A DNA stretch of 64,000 nt, from contig JAFZAZ010000015.1 of NCBI GenBank assembly GCA_017561985.1, positions 72,785 to 136,784 on the forward strand, in the 5' to 3' direction. The notes under the pieces are model-generated. The model worked only from the letters and a program-made list of their open reading frames with translations. It was not told the DNA's origin and did not search any database. Below, piece by piece: positions 1 to 8,069 of this stretch (the stretch's first letter is position 1; each line of letters opens with the position of its first letter). This stretch comes from Lachnospiraceae bacterium. Lineage in GTDB: Bacteria > Bacillota_A > Clostridia > Lachnospirales > Lachnospiraceae. The position numbers and the translations under genes are program-made.

Positions 1-600
1 CTCCCAGGGCATGTAAAGATCCGCGATCCAGTAGTTGAAGTCCCTTCCGTTCATGTCGGCACAGTACCCGAACGCGCCCATGATCGGCCGCTTCTCTCCC
101 TGCGCCATCCACTCGTCCCAGAACTTCGGAACCTCCTGATAGCTTGTTTCGTCGTTAAATCTGCGTTTTACACCGACAATCGTAAACGGTGCTTTTTCCA
201 CAATTCGATAGTCCAACATTGTTCCGCCCTCCATTGTGACTTTGATATGCAGCGGTGCAAGCGAGCGCAGCTGCGCGCCCGTCTCCCTCGCCTGCGACGG
301 AGTGATCCCGTGGAACTTCTGAAACGCCTTTGCAAAACTGTCCGGGGAATCGTAGCCGTATTTGACGGCGACATCGATCACCTTCATCCCCCTGCCGTTA
401 AGTTCCTGCGCCGCCAGCGTCATCCTGCGTGAACGGATGTATTCGCCGACGGTCATGCCGCACAGAGCCCCGAATATGCGCTGGTAATAAAACGGCGATA
501 ACGCCGCCTTCGCGGCTACCGACTCGATATCCGGCTCCTCCGTCAGGTTCTGCTCGATGTAATCGATGGACTCCTGGAATTCTTCGATCCAGCCCTGCAT
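1..600 (-). CDS. AraC-family regulator with GyrI-like effector domain (partial, C-terminus outside window)
   Basis: The minus-strand frame is open from the ATG at 600 to the window edge (200 codons, no stop), so the C-terminus is missing. Residues 1-110 look like an AraC-type double helix-turn-helix: IEEFQESIDYIEQNL, then YYQRIFGALCGMTVGEYIR, then the second helix pair ending in FQKFHGITPSQAR. From about residue 125 (LDYRIVEKAPFTIVGVKRRF) the sequence resembles a GyrI-like small-molecule-binding domain, the usual partner in this subgroup. A strong ribosome binding site (AAAGGAGTGAT) precedes the start. Such proteins usually act as ligand-responsive activators, often of transporters or detoxification genes. 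The target is not visible here. The next gene, rlmD, lies upstream of it on the same strand with about 90 bp between. Confidence 0.85.
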   Translation of the reverse strand, partial: MQGWIEEFQESIDYIEQNLTEEPDIESVAAKAALSPFYYQRIFGALCGMTVGEYIRSRRMTLAAQELNGRGMKVIDVAVKYGYDSPDSFAKAFQKFHGITPSQARETGAQLRSLAPLHIKVTMEGGTMLDYRIVEKAPFTIVGVKRRFNDETSYQEVPKFWDEWMAQGEKRPIMGAFGYCADMNGRDFNYWIADLYMPWE

Positions 601-692
601 CCCGATCACTCCTTTCCCTCACTGCACTGTCAGTATATCAGTGCGCAAACCATGCCGCCCGACATTTTGTGCCCACTTCGTCGGGTTGTTCT

Positions 693-2063
693 TTACTTTT
701 CTGCCCTGCTCAGCAGGCATACCGTCTCCACCAGCGGCGTCTGCGGGAACATGTCGACCGGCTGAACCGCGACGACGCGGTACCCTGCGTCCTGGATCGC
801 CGCGAGGTCATGCGCAAGCGACGTCGGCTTACAGCTGATGTACACCATGTTGTCCACACCATACGCAAGTATTTTGGCGAGAGCCTTCGGATTGACGCCC
901 TCGCGCGGCGGGTCAAGCACGATGAAATCGGGGCGCTCCGTGACTTCGTCGATACAGCGGAGCACGTCACCCGCGAGGAACTCGCAGTTAGTCAGACCGT
1001 TGCCTTCCGCGTTGACGCGCGCGGCCGCAACCGCCTCCTCCACGATCTCGATACCGACAACTTTCTTCGCCACCGGCGCGAGAAGCTGTCCGATGGTGCC
1101 GGTGCCGCTGTAGAGGTCGAAGATCACCTTGTCCTTCGTCTCGCCGACCATTTTCCGAACCTCGGAGTACAACACCTCGGCTCCGAGCGAGTTGGTCTGG
1201 AAGAAGGAAAATGCGCTAATCCTGAACCGAAGCCCCAGCAGCTCCTCCGTGATGTAATCGCGGCCGCACAGAAGCTCGGTCCTTTCGTTCGCGATCGTGT
1301 CCGCCACGGAATCGTTGTATGTGTGAAGGATGCCCGCGATGCTTCCGGCCAGAGGCAGCGCCGCGATGCGAGCGGCCCATTCGCTCCAGTCGTGCTCCGT
1401 CTGCGTTGTCGTCACGATATCGACGAGGATCTCGCCGGTTTTGAACGCCTTGCGTACCAGCAGGTGCCGAAGCAGTCCCTCGTGGCGCATGCGGTGGTAA
1501 AACGCAAGTCTCTTCTCACGGACATACGAAAGCGTCGCCGCGACGATCGCGCGGATATCGGCGTCTACCAGGCGGCACGAATCGGCGCACACGAGGTCGT
1601 AAAAGCTTCCCCTCCGATGCTGTCCGAGCGTGATCGGACCGTCCTTGTACTCGTCGCCGAACGTAAACTCCATCTTGTTGCGGTACTCATACGAAAGCGG
1701 GCTCGCCGCGATCGGACGCCAGTCGCAGTCCTCCGCGTCCCTCATCACGGGCGCGAGCAGTTTGCGAACGTGCTCCTCCTTGAGTGCGAGCTGGGCCTCG
1801 TACGGCATCCGCTGCGACGTGCAGCTTCCGCACAGCCCGAACTGCGGGCACAACGGTTCCGCGTTCTCAAGCGGCGACGGCTCGACGACGCGGAGAAGAT
1901 TTCCCTCCGCTTTCTCCTTCGAGGAGCGCTTGATCGAAACTTCGATCGTCTGCCCCGGCAGCACGCCTTTTACCTTGATCCTGCAATTGTCAAATGTTAT
2001 GTGGCCGTGATTCGGAAAAGTCGTGTCCCCGACAACTCCCGTCACGATGTCTCCCCTCTTCAT
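693..2063 (-). CDS. rlmD: 23S rRNA (uracil-5-)-methyltransferase, RlmD/RumA family
   Basis: A 456-residue SAM-dependent RNA m5U methyltransferase. The N-terminus (MKRGDIVTGVVGD) fits a TRAM RNA-binding domain. Cysteines C72, C78 and C81 (CX5CX2C), with one in the later VCADSC stretch, fit the 4Fe-4S cluster of RumA. The SAM-binding motif is IFDLYSGTGTIGQLL, the substrate motif is LDPPREGVNPKAL, and the catalytic cysteine lies in YISCKPTSLAHDL. I chose the start at 2063 because AGGAGAG lies 9 nt upstream. A longer frame beginning at 2111 adds residues that do not look like the family. In Firmicutes one enzyme of this family (RlmCD) may modify two 23S positions, so the exact target is not settled by sequence. 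It is divergent from the TrpR-like gene. Confidence 0.9.
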   Translation of the reverse strand: MKRGDIVTGVVGDTTFPNHGHITFDNCRIKVKGVLPGQTIEVSIKRSSKEKAEGNLLRVVEPSPLENAEPLCPQFGLCGSCTSQRMPYEAQLALKEEHVRKLLAPVMRDAEDCDWRPIAASPLSYEYRNKMEFTFGDEYKDGPITLGQHRRGSFYDLVCADSCRLVDADIRAIVAATLSYVREKRLAFYHRMRHEGLLRHLLVRKAFKTGEILVDIVTTTQTEHDWSEWAARIAALPLAGSIAGILHTYNDSVADTIANERTELLCGRDYITEELLGLRFRISAFSFFQTNSLGAEVLYSEVRKMVGETKDKVIFDLYSGTGTIGQLLAPVAKKVVGIEIVEEAVAAARVNAEGNGLTNCEFLAGDVLRCIDEVTERPDFIVLDPPREGVNPKALAKILAYGVDNMVYISCKPTSLAHDLAAIQDAGYRVVAVQPVDMFPQTPLVETVCLLSRAEK

Positions 2064-2127
2064 GAGTCTGCTCTCTCCTGTCATTCTTGTTATTCGCGAC
2101 CCGTAAGGCACATTGCGAAAATAGTTC

Positions 2128-2156
2128 TTTACTTTAATTCTGTGAAGTGCTAAAAT
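2128..2156 (+). promoter_or_regulatory. Sigma-A type promoter of the TrpR-like gene
   Basis: TTTACT at 2128-2133, a 17-bp spacer and TAAAAT at 2151-2156. Transcription would start near 2163, about 75 nt ahead of the start codon. Confidence 0.5.
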
Positions 2157-2236
2157 ACTGACGTGACCGGTACTTGCGTATTCCGGCCGAAACTTTCACC
2201 ATCCGTTCGAAAGCGCATGCGCTTATGGAGGTATGT

Positions 2237-2569
2237 ATGGGTAAGGATATTCACACTCCCGCCGTCAACCGGCTGTTTGCAGCGATTCTCACGCTGAACA
2301 ACATTGAGGAATGCTATCAGTTTTTCGAGGATGTTTGTACGATCCAGGAGCTCGTCGCCATCTCACAGAGATTTGAGGTTGCCGACATGCTCACGCAGAA
2401 GAAAACGTACCTGGACATCGCCGAGAAAACCGGCGCGTCCACCGCTACCATCAGCCGCGTAAACCGCTCGCTCACGTACGGCAACGACGGCTACACGCTC
2501 GTGCTCAACCGCCTCGCCGACGAGAATGCCGCAGCGGCTTCGGGCGCCCCGGATGACAGCGCAAAATAA
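2237..2569 (+). CDS. YerC/YecD family TrpR-related DNA-binding protein
   Basis: A 110-residue protein whose helical core matches the TrpR-like YerC/YecD family. The body has NRLFAAILTLNNIEECYQFF and TIQELVAISQRFEVADML, and the helix-turn-helix is TYLDIAEKTGASTATISRVNR. The last 15 residues are a disordered Ala/Asp tail. The start at 2237 is preceded by GGAGG with a 5-nt spacer. An upstream in-frame ATG at 2174 has no such site. The family is a small repressor of unknown ligand in most Firmicutes. TrpR itself responds to tryptophan, but binding of tryptophan here cannot be claimed. The gene is monocistronic, with its own promoter upstream and a strong terminator 12 nt downstream. Confidence 0.85.
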   Translation: MGKDIHTPAVNRLFAAILTLNNIEECYQFFEDVCTIQELVAISQRFEVADMLTQKKTYLDIAEKTGASTATISRVNRSLTYGNDGYTLVLNRLADENAAAASGAPDDSAK

Positions 2570-2581
2570 CGTAAGACTTGC

Positions 2582-2612
2582 AAAAGGGACATCTTCGGAT
2601 GTCCCTTTTTTG
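2582..2612 (+). terminator. Rho-independent terminator after the TrpR-like gene
   Basis: Stem AAAGGGACAT / ATGTCCCTTT with a CTTCGG loop, followed by a T run. The A-rich left side lets it also serve the DUF1836 gene arriving from the other strand. Confidence 0.85.
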
Positions 2613-2622
2613 TTTCATGCGA

Positions 2623-3333
2623 TTACTGCGAAACCGTCTCTTCCGCATCTCCCGCTTCCGCGCTCTTCTCGGTATCGCGCTCCGCCTTCTTGCGCGCGGG
2701 CTTCTCGCTGCCTTCCTTCTTCTTGCGCTCTTCCTGCGCGGGGACAAGCAGCTCGTCGATGATCTTCTCGATCATCGCCTTCTTCAGATACACGTCGAAA
2801 CTGAGCATCGCGATGAAGCTGAAGATATTCAGGAACTCCCGCTCATTCTCGCCCTTGACGTCGGAAAATGCATTGCGCGAGAGGAGGAACTTGTCCATCA
2901 CATCCTGCCCGAGGCCGGCTGCAACGTTCTCCTCGATACTGACGATGCGGCTGTAGATCTCGCCGAGCGAAATGTTGTCCTCGTCCGCGCGGTAGAACAT
3001 CTCCTGCATCGGCTCGACAATGCGCTTCACGTCACTGATGCTCATGAAGTTCTTGAGATAGTAAATGAACACGAGCAGATACATATGCTCGCGGCTGTAT
3101 TTCTTCTTCTCCGGGTTCGGCAGCAGATGATTCTTCGTGTAGTTGTTGATCATCGTCTTGGTCAGCAGCTTGTCATCCTCGAACCGCTTGGTCGTCTCCA
3201 GATGGGCGTCCATGAAGCTCGTCACCTGGTCCATATACAGATCGATATCCGGAATGTCATGCGGGCGGATGTAATTCGGATTCTGCACGCTGTCCAGAAG
3301 ATCCCTGAGATATTTTCTCCACTCTTTCTCCAT
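2623..3333 (-). CDS. DUF1836 domain-containing protein
   Basis: A 236-residue protein. The N-terminal 180 residues carry the DUF1836 signature: YIRPHDIPDIDLYMDQVTSF near residue 20, then a MerR-like winged-helix stretch (LLTKTMINNYTKNHLLP and YSREHMYLLVFIYYLKNF). The last 45 residues are Lys/Glu/Ala-rich and probably disordered. The family is widespread in Clostridia and Bacilli, and its MerR-like fold suggests DNA binding, but its role is unknown. A promoter lies at 3408-3436. Its 3' end faces the TrpR-like gene and shares that terminator. Confidence 0.85.
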   Translation of the reverse strand: MEKEWRKYLRDLLDSVQNPNYIRPHDIPDIDLYMDQVTSFMDAHLETTKRFEDDKLLTKTMINNYTKNHLLPNPEKKKYSREHMYLLVFIYYLKNFMSISDVKRIVEPMQEMFYRADEDNISLGEIYSRIVSIEENVAAGLGQDVMDKFLLSRNAFSDVKGENEREFLNIFSFIAMLSFDVYLKKAMIEKIIDELLVPAQEERKKKEGSEKPARKKAERDTEKSAEAGDAEETVSQ

Positions 3334-3407
3334 ACCGAGCCTCTTTCCGGCGCCGACGCGTCATTTCCGCGTAAAATGCGCCCATCCGATAGATTTGCAA
3401 TATGGTA

Positions 3408-3436
3408 ATTATATGTCATTTTACGAACTTTTGCAA
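3408..3436 (-). promoter_or_regulatory. Promoter of the DUF1836 gene
   Basis: Reading on the minus strand: TTGCAA (3431-3436), a 17-bp spacer, and a perfect TATAAT (3408-3413). The spacer contains a copy of the CGTAAAATG variant of the dispersed motif. Confidence 0.6.
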
Positions 3437-3506
3437 CATCTTGTTTTCAAAACCGTGTGTTGTGAATTCGGACTCATTTTCTGCTTTGTGCCAGTCCGGG
3501 CCGATT

Positions 3507-3520
3507 CGTACAAACGTTCT
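3507..3520 (+). promoter_or_regulatory. Possible LexA (SOS) box upstream of pcrA
   Basis: CGTACAAACGTTCT differs at two positions from the Gram-positive LexA consensus CGAACRNRYGTTYC. It ends 18 bp upstream of the pcrA -35 box. This is weak evidence, since no second box was seen at ruvA. Confidence 0.25.
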
Positions 3521-3538
3521 GTTTTTGCTCTCCGCACA

Positions 3539-3567
3539 TTGTAATCCGACCGCCGGTATGGTATAAT
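3539..3567 (+). promoter_or_regulatory. Promoter of pcrA
   Basis: TTGTAA at 3539-3544, a 17-bp spacer and a perfect TATAAT at 3562-3567. The predicted transcript starts about 30 nt before the pcrA start codon. Confidence 0.65.
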
Positions 3568-3601
3568 TACGGAACCAGTATTTTACGCAGAAAGGTGCTT
3601 C

Positions 3602-6157
3602 ATGGACTTTTTTTCATCGCTCAACAAAGAACAGCTTGAGGCCGTACGGCACGAAAAGGGACCTCTTTTGATCCTCGCCGGCGCAGGTTCGGGCAAGACG
3701 CGCGTGATCACGTACCGCATCGCCCGCCTGATCAAGGAATGCGGCGTCAGCCCTTACAACATACTCGCCATCACGTTCACCAACAAGGCGGCAAATGAAA
3801 TGCAGGAGCGTGTCGCGGCTCTCCTCGAGGAGAAAGGCCGGGACATCTGGATCAGCACGTTTCACTCCGCCTGTGTCCGTATGCTCCGCAGGTTCGGCGC
3901 GTCGCTCGGATACGAACCCAATTTTACGATCTATGACACGGACGACCAGAAGCGCGTGATGCGCGACGTGTGCAAGCGGCTGAATATCGATCCGAAGCAG
4001 CTCCCGCCGAAGCAGATCCTCTCTCTGATCTCGAGCGCGAAAAATGAACTGATCTCCCCCGCCGAATACCGCGAACACGCGGGCCGCGGGATGTACAAAG
4101 ACGTCGCACGCGCATACGAGGCGTACCAGGAGACTTTGTTCAAGAACAACGCCCTCGACTTCGACGATCTTTTGATGAAGACCGTTGAGATGCTCCGCAC
4201 GGACCACATCGCTCTCGCGCATTACCAGAACCGTTTCGAGTACATTCTCGTGGACGAGTATCAGGACACCAACACGGCACAGTTCGAGCTGATCCGTCTT
4301 CTCGCCACACACATCAACGAGGAGGGCGAGCCGGAGCACAACCTCTGCGTGGTGGGTGACGACGACCAGTCCATCTACCGCTTCCGCGGCGCCAACGTCC
4401 GCAACATCCTCGACTTCGAGTCCAACTATCCGGACGCGACCGTCATCAAACTTGAGCAGAACTACCGCTCCACAAAGCGCATTCTCGAGGCTGCCAACTC
4501 CGTGATCGTCAACAACGCGGGCCGCAAGAGCAAGGCGCTGTGGTGCGACAACGAAAAGGGCGAGCCCATTCCGGTCACCGAATATCCGACCGACCTCGCG
4601 GAGGCCACCGCGACCGCCGCAGCCATCGACCGCGCCGTCTCGGAAGGAAACGGTTCCTACCGCGATTACGCGATCCTGTACCGCACGAACGCACAGTCGC
4701 GCGCCTTCGAGGAGCAGCTCATTTTCCGCAACATTCCCTACAAGATCGTCGGCGGAACAAACTTCTACGAGCGCCTTGAAGTACGCGACATGCTCGCATA
4801 TCTCCGCGTCATCGACTGCGCCGATCCGATTGCGGTCAAGCGCATCATAAACGTTCCGAAGCGCGGCATCGGCGACACCACTCTCACGAATGTGGACGAT
4901 TACTCCTTCATCAAGGATATTCCTCTCTACGAGGCGCTGCGGAACGCGAAGGAAATCCCGGGCATCTCCTCCCGCACGGCGGGACAGATCGCCGGCTTTG
5001 TGGACGTCATCGAAGGCCTTCGCGCCGGTCTTTCGAATCCGAAGGAAAGTCTTGCGAAGCTGATCGACAATATTCTCGAAGCCACGAATTACGAGGATGA
5101 TCTGCGCGAGCAGGATCCGGACAAGGCCGACGACCGCATGGAAAATGTGCGCGAGCTCAAAAACAAGATCGTACAGTACGTTCAGTCGAGCGAAACGCCC
5201 ACGCTCTCCGAGTTTCTCGCGGAGGTCGCGCTCGTGGCGGACATCGACTCCCTCGACGGAGCGGACGACTACGTGGTTTTGATGACGCTTCACAGCGCCA
5301 AGGGTCTCGAGTTCGACCACGTCTTCATCGGCGGCCTCGAGGAAGGTCTCTTCCCGAGCCAAATGGCACTCGACGCAGACGACCAGAACAGTTTCGACGA
5401 AAATCTCGAGGAGGAGCGCCGCCTGATGTATGTCGGTATCACCCGCGCGCGCAAGACGCTCTCCCTCAGTTATGCAACACGCCGCCTGATGCGCGGCGAA
5501 GCGCAATACAACCGACCTTCCCGCTTCCTCGGCGAGCTCCCCCGCGAGCTGATCACCCGCAGGACCGCACCGTCCTCCGGAGGCTGGGACGACCGCTATT
5601 CGACGGCAAAGCGCGGCTCTCTCGGCAGCTATCTCGCCGGGCAGGGGCGCAGCAGTTACTCCGACCGCTCCGGCGGCAGTTCCTACGGAAGTCAGGGAAA
5701 TTCTTACGGCGGACGTTCTTATGGCAGTCAGGGAAGCTCCTACGGCAACCAGGGAAGTTCCTACGGCGGCCGCTCGCACAGGGGTTCCGAAGGTTCCTTC
5801 CTCGAGGATCTGCTCGACGACAGCCGATACTCTTCCAAACCGACATCCGGTTCCGGAAGTCCTTACTCGTCTGCCGGCGGAACATACAAAAGTCCGTACA
5901 GCAAGCCCTCGACCGGCTCGTACAAAAGCCCCTACTCCGGGTCGAAATCGTCCGGCCGTTCCGGCGGAAGCACGGCGTCCGCACCGGCAGGTGCGCCGGA
6001 CTACAAGGTCGGCGACCGCGTGCGCCACGTCAAGTTCGGAATCGGCACCGTGACCGCACTCACGCCCGGCACACTCGATTACAACGTGACGGTCGAATTC
6101 CCCTCGGGAGTCAAGGAAATGCTTGCTTCCTTTGCGAAGCTTGTCCGCGTGGACTGA
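3602..6157 (+). CDS. pcrA: ATP-dependent DNA helicase PcrA (UvrD/Rep family) with a Ser/Gly/Tyr-rich linker
   Basis: An 851-residue superfamily 1A 3'-5' DNA helicase for repair, replication restart and transcription-coupled processes. Walker A is GAGSGKT at 27-33. Other motifs are TFTNKAANEM, the DEYQDTN Walker B, VVGDDDQSIYRFRGA, QNYRS, and VVLMTLHSAKGLEF with YVGITRAR near residues 555-620. The C-terminal 50 residues (YKVGDRVRHVKFGIGTV) are the Tudor-like RNA polymerase-binding domain of PcrA. Between them, at about 665-795, lies an unusual low-complexity stretch of repeated SSYG/GNQGSSYGG/YKSPYS units, much longer than a typical PcrA linker. AAAGG precedes the start. The gene has its own promoter and is followed by a separate small-membrane-protein gene. 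Confidence 0.95.
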   Translation: MDFFSSLNKEQLEAVRHEKGPLLILAGAGSGKTRVITYRIARLIKECGVSPYNILAITFTNKAANEMQERVAALLEEKGRDIWISTFHSACVRMLRRFGASLGYEPNFTIYDTDDQKRVMRDVCKRLNIDPKQLPPKQILSLISSAKNELISPAEYREHAGRGMYKDVARAYEAYQETLFKNNALDFDDLLMKTVEMLRTDHIALAHYQNRFEYILVDEYQDTNTAQFELIRLLATHINEEGEPEHNLCVVGDDDQSIYRFRGANVRNILDFESNYPDATVIKLEQNYRSTKRILEAANSVIVNNAGRKSKALWCDNEKGEPIPVTEYPTDLAEATATAAAIDRAVSEGNGSYRDYAILYRTNAQSRAFEEQLIFRNIPYKIVGGTNFYERLEVRDMLAYLRVIDCADPIAVKRIINVPKRGIGDTTLTNVDDYSFIKDIPLYEALRNAKEIPGISSRTAGQIAGFVDVIEGLRAGLSNPKESLAKLIDNILEATNYEDDLREQDPDKADDRMENVRELKNKIVQYVQSSETPTLSEFLAEVALVADIDSLDGADDYVVLMTLHSAKGLEFDHVFIGGLEEGLFPSQMALDADDQNSFDENLEEERRLMYVGITRARKTLSLSYATRRLMRGEAQYNRPSRFLGELPRELITRRTAPSSGGWDDRYSTAKRGSLGSYLAGQGRSSYSDRSGGSSYGSQGNSYGGRSYGSQGSSYGNQGSSYGGRSHRGSEGSFLEDLLDDSRYSSKPTSGSGSPYSSAGGTYKSPYSKPSTGSYKSPYSGSKSSGRSGGSTASAPAGAPDYKVGDRVRHVKFGIGTVTALTPGTLDYNVTVEFPSGVKEMLASFAKLVRVD

Positions 6158-6186
6158 TGTATTTTCCTGTATTTTCCGAAAAGACT

Positions 6187-6214
6187 TTGCAAAATGCGTG
6201 TTTCGTGGTATAAT
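6187..6214 (+). promoter_or_regulatory. Promoter of the 71-residue membrane protein gene
   Basis: TTGCAA (6187-6192), a 16-bp spacer and TATAAT (6209-6214). A CAAAATGCG copy of the dispersed motif overlaps the -35 region. Confidence 0.55.
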
Positions 6215-6275
6215 TTATGTGCGTCATTTCGATGAATGAATTCCGACGTAGTTAACAATTGGGAGGTTACACACT

Positions 6276-6491
6276 ATGGATTGCAATTGTAAAGAGTGCA
6301 AGAGCTGCAATGTCATCGGTATCATCCTCTGCATCATCGGCATCCTGGCCGTGATCGCCGGTATCGCGTACGCGGTATATCGCTTCTGCGCGCCGGAATA
6401 CATCGAGGATTTCGACGATATCGATCTGGATCCCGAAGAGGAAGCCAAGAGCGAGGAGAAGGACGAGGAAGACATCTTCGAAGAGAAATAA
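6276..6491 (+). CDS. Small single-pass membrane protein with Cys-rich N-terminus and acidic tail
   Basis: 71 residues with GGGAGG 9 nt before the start. The first 12 residues carry four cysteines (MDCNCKECKSCN). Residues 13-34 form one hydrophobic helix (VIGIILCIIGILAVIAGIAY). The last 30 residues are almost all Asp/Glu/Lys. It has its own promoter and terminator, so it is a real short gene. I recognise no named family, though small proteins of this plan are common in Lachnospiraceae. The cysteines could bind metal or form disulfides; that is inference only. Confidence 0.75.
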   Translation: MDCNCKECKSCNVIGIILCIIGILAVIAGIAYAVYRFCAPEYIEDFDDIDLDPEEEAKSEEKDEEDIFEEK

Positions 6492-6518
6492 TTCTCTCTC
6501 ATTTTACACTGCATGCAA

Positions 6519-6552
6519 AAAGAGCGTTTCCGTTTGGAAACGCTCTTTCTTT
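6519..6552. terminator. Bidirectional terminator between the small membrane protein and htrA
   Basis: Stem AAAGAGCGTTTCC / GGAAACGCTCTTT with a GTTT loop, T-rich on the plus side and A-rich on the left, so it can serve both converging genes. Confidence 0.85.
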
Positions 6553-6587
6553 GTCTGTCCGGGTATCCGGTTTATATCGAAACCGTA

Positions 6588-7946
6588 TCAATCCGTATAT
6601 TTCTTCTTGGCCTCTTCGTAGCTTCCGAGCGTTACGGTGAGCTTGAGCTCATCGTAGTTCACCTCGCTTGAGTTGGAGGTTCTGCGCATCACGACGATGT
6701 CGACTGTCTCGCCCGCGCGCTTGTAGTTCATGAGCTCACGGATGTCGTCGATGCTCTTGATGTTCGTGTTGCCGATCTTCACGATGACATCTCCCGCAAC
6801 CATGCCCGCTGCGTCAACCGGCGAATCCTTCAGGATGGACTGTACATACACACCCTGCGGCACCGCAAGAAGCTCTGCGTTGCTCGCGTTCACGTCGCGC
6901 GTCGTCGCAAGTCCGAGGAAACCTTTCTCCGACTCGTCCACAAGGGATCTCGTGCTCAGCTCCTCAATAATCTCACGAACGTTGCTGATCGGGATTGCAA
7001 AGCCCATACCCTCAACGGAATAGTCCGAATATTTTGCGGAGTTGATGGCGATCACTTCGCCCTTGCTGTTCAAAAGCGCACCGCCGCTGTTGCCGGGGTT
7101 GATCGCTGCATCGGTCTGGATCAGATGGTACGTCGTGGTGTCGATCGTAATCTCGCGGTTGAGCGCGCTTACATAGCCGACGGTGACGGACTGGCCGTAA
7201 CCGAGCGCATTGCCGATCGCGATAACCATCTGGCCTACTTTGATGCTGTCGGAATCGCCGATTCTCGCCACGCGGATTGCCTTCGCCGTCTCATCCGTGA
7301 GGGATTCGAACGGAACCGCAACTACCGCAAGGTCAGAGGAGGAAGCCGTTCCCTTGATGACTGCCTCAACCTTGGCGCCGTTGATAAACTCGATCTCGAC
7401 GCGCTTTGCGCCGGAGATCACGTGGTTGTTCGTCACGATCAGGAGTTCATTGTCGTTCTCACCGATGATGATACCGGAGCCGCTTCCGGCGAGTCTCTCC
7501 TCAGTCGTGGTTCGTCCGCTCCAAAAGTCGGTGATGCGGGATTCCTGATAGTTGTTGATCGCAACAACCGCAGGCATCACATTGTCAACGACAGGCGAGA
7601 CATCCACCGCCGTGATCGTCGAGACATCGCTCTCCTCCACCTTGTCGGAGGATACCAGCTTGACGGTCGGGCTCGGCGTTTCCTGCGAAGTCTGACGCAT
7701 CTCCGCAGGCGTCGAATCACGCTTCTGCGCAGGATCGTTCGGAAGGAACCGGTTGACCGCGTAATACGCGCCGCCCGCACACAGTCCGAACACGATTCCG
7801 AACACCATGATGCTCAAAAGTTTTGCGAAAAATCCGCGCTTCTTCGGCTCCTTGTGAGCCTCGCGCTGCATTGCTTCCTCATCGATACGACGGATATAGG
7901 AATCACTCGTCTCCGTCGAATAATCCGTATACATATTGTCGTCCAT
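6588..7946 (-). CDS. HtrA/DegP-type membrane-anchored serine protease
   Basis: 452 residues. The N-terminus is cytoplasmic (about 38 residues), then one membrane helix (LSIMVFGIVFGLCAGGAYYAV), a 60-residue linker, a trypsin-like domain and a C-terminal PDZ domain (about 350-440). The triad is visible: His near 175 in VTNNHVI, Asp near 205 in SSDLAVV, and Ser near 287 in NPGNSGGALLN. It acts outside the membrane on misfolded or surface proteins. AAGGGG precedes the ATG at 7946; an internal ATG four codons later is possible. It stands alone, next to the other exported proteins of this region. In Bacilli its homologues answer to envelope stress, but no operator is visible here. Confidence 0.93.
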   Translation of the reverse strand: MDDNMYTDYSTETSDSYIRRIDEEAMQREAHKEPKKRGFFAKLLSIMVFGIVFGLCAGGAYYAVNRFLPNDPAQKRDSTPAEMRQTSQETPSPTVKLVSSDKVEESDVSTITAVDVSPVVDNVMPAVVAINNYQESRITDFWSGRTTTEERLAGSGSGIIIGENDNELLIVTNNHVISGAKRVEIEFINGAKVEAVIKGTASSSDLAVVAVPFESLTDETAKAIRVARIGDSDSIKVGQMVIAIGNALGYGQSVTVGYVSALNREITIDTTTYHLIQTDAAINPGNSGGALLNSKGEVIAINSAKYSDYSVEGMGFAIPISNVREIIEELSTRSLVDESEKGFLGLATTRDVNASNAELLAVPQGVYVQSILKDSPVDAAGMVAGDVIVKIGNTNIKSIDDIRELMNYKRAGETVDIVVMRRTSNSSEVNYDELKLTVTLGSYEEAKKKYTD

Positions 7947-8069
7947 ATTGTATGCCCCTTTTCTTTCACGATTCGTCGAAGTCTCTTCTCCCCTTCGACA
8001 CTTACAGAATACCTCTCATTTATGTGCGAATTGTGATTACTCGTGGAGCATTTCGTGAAAAATAAACGT

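Noticed and set aside
429..2153. 574-codon plus-strand frame opposite rlmD
   Set aside because: A shadow of the minus-strand gene. It has no family features and covers clear rlmD motifs.
3614..6028. 804-codon frame opposite pcrA
   Set aside because: An antisense shadow caused by high GC and codon bias, with no recognisable domain.
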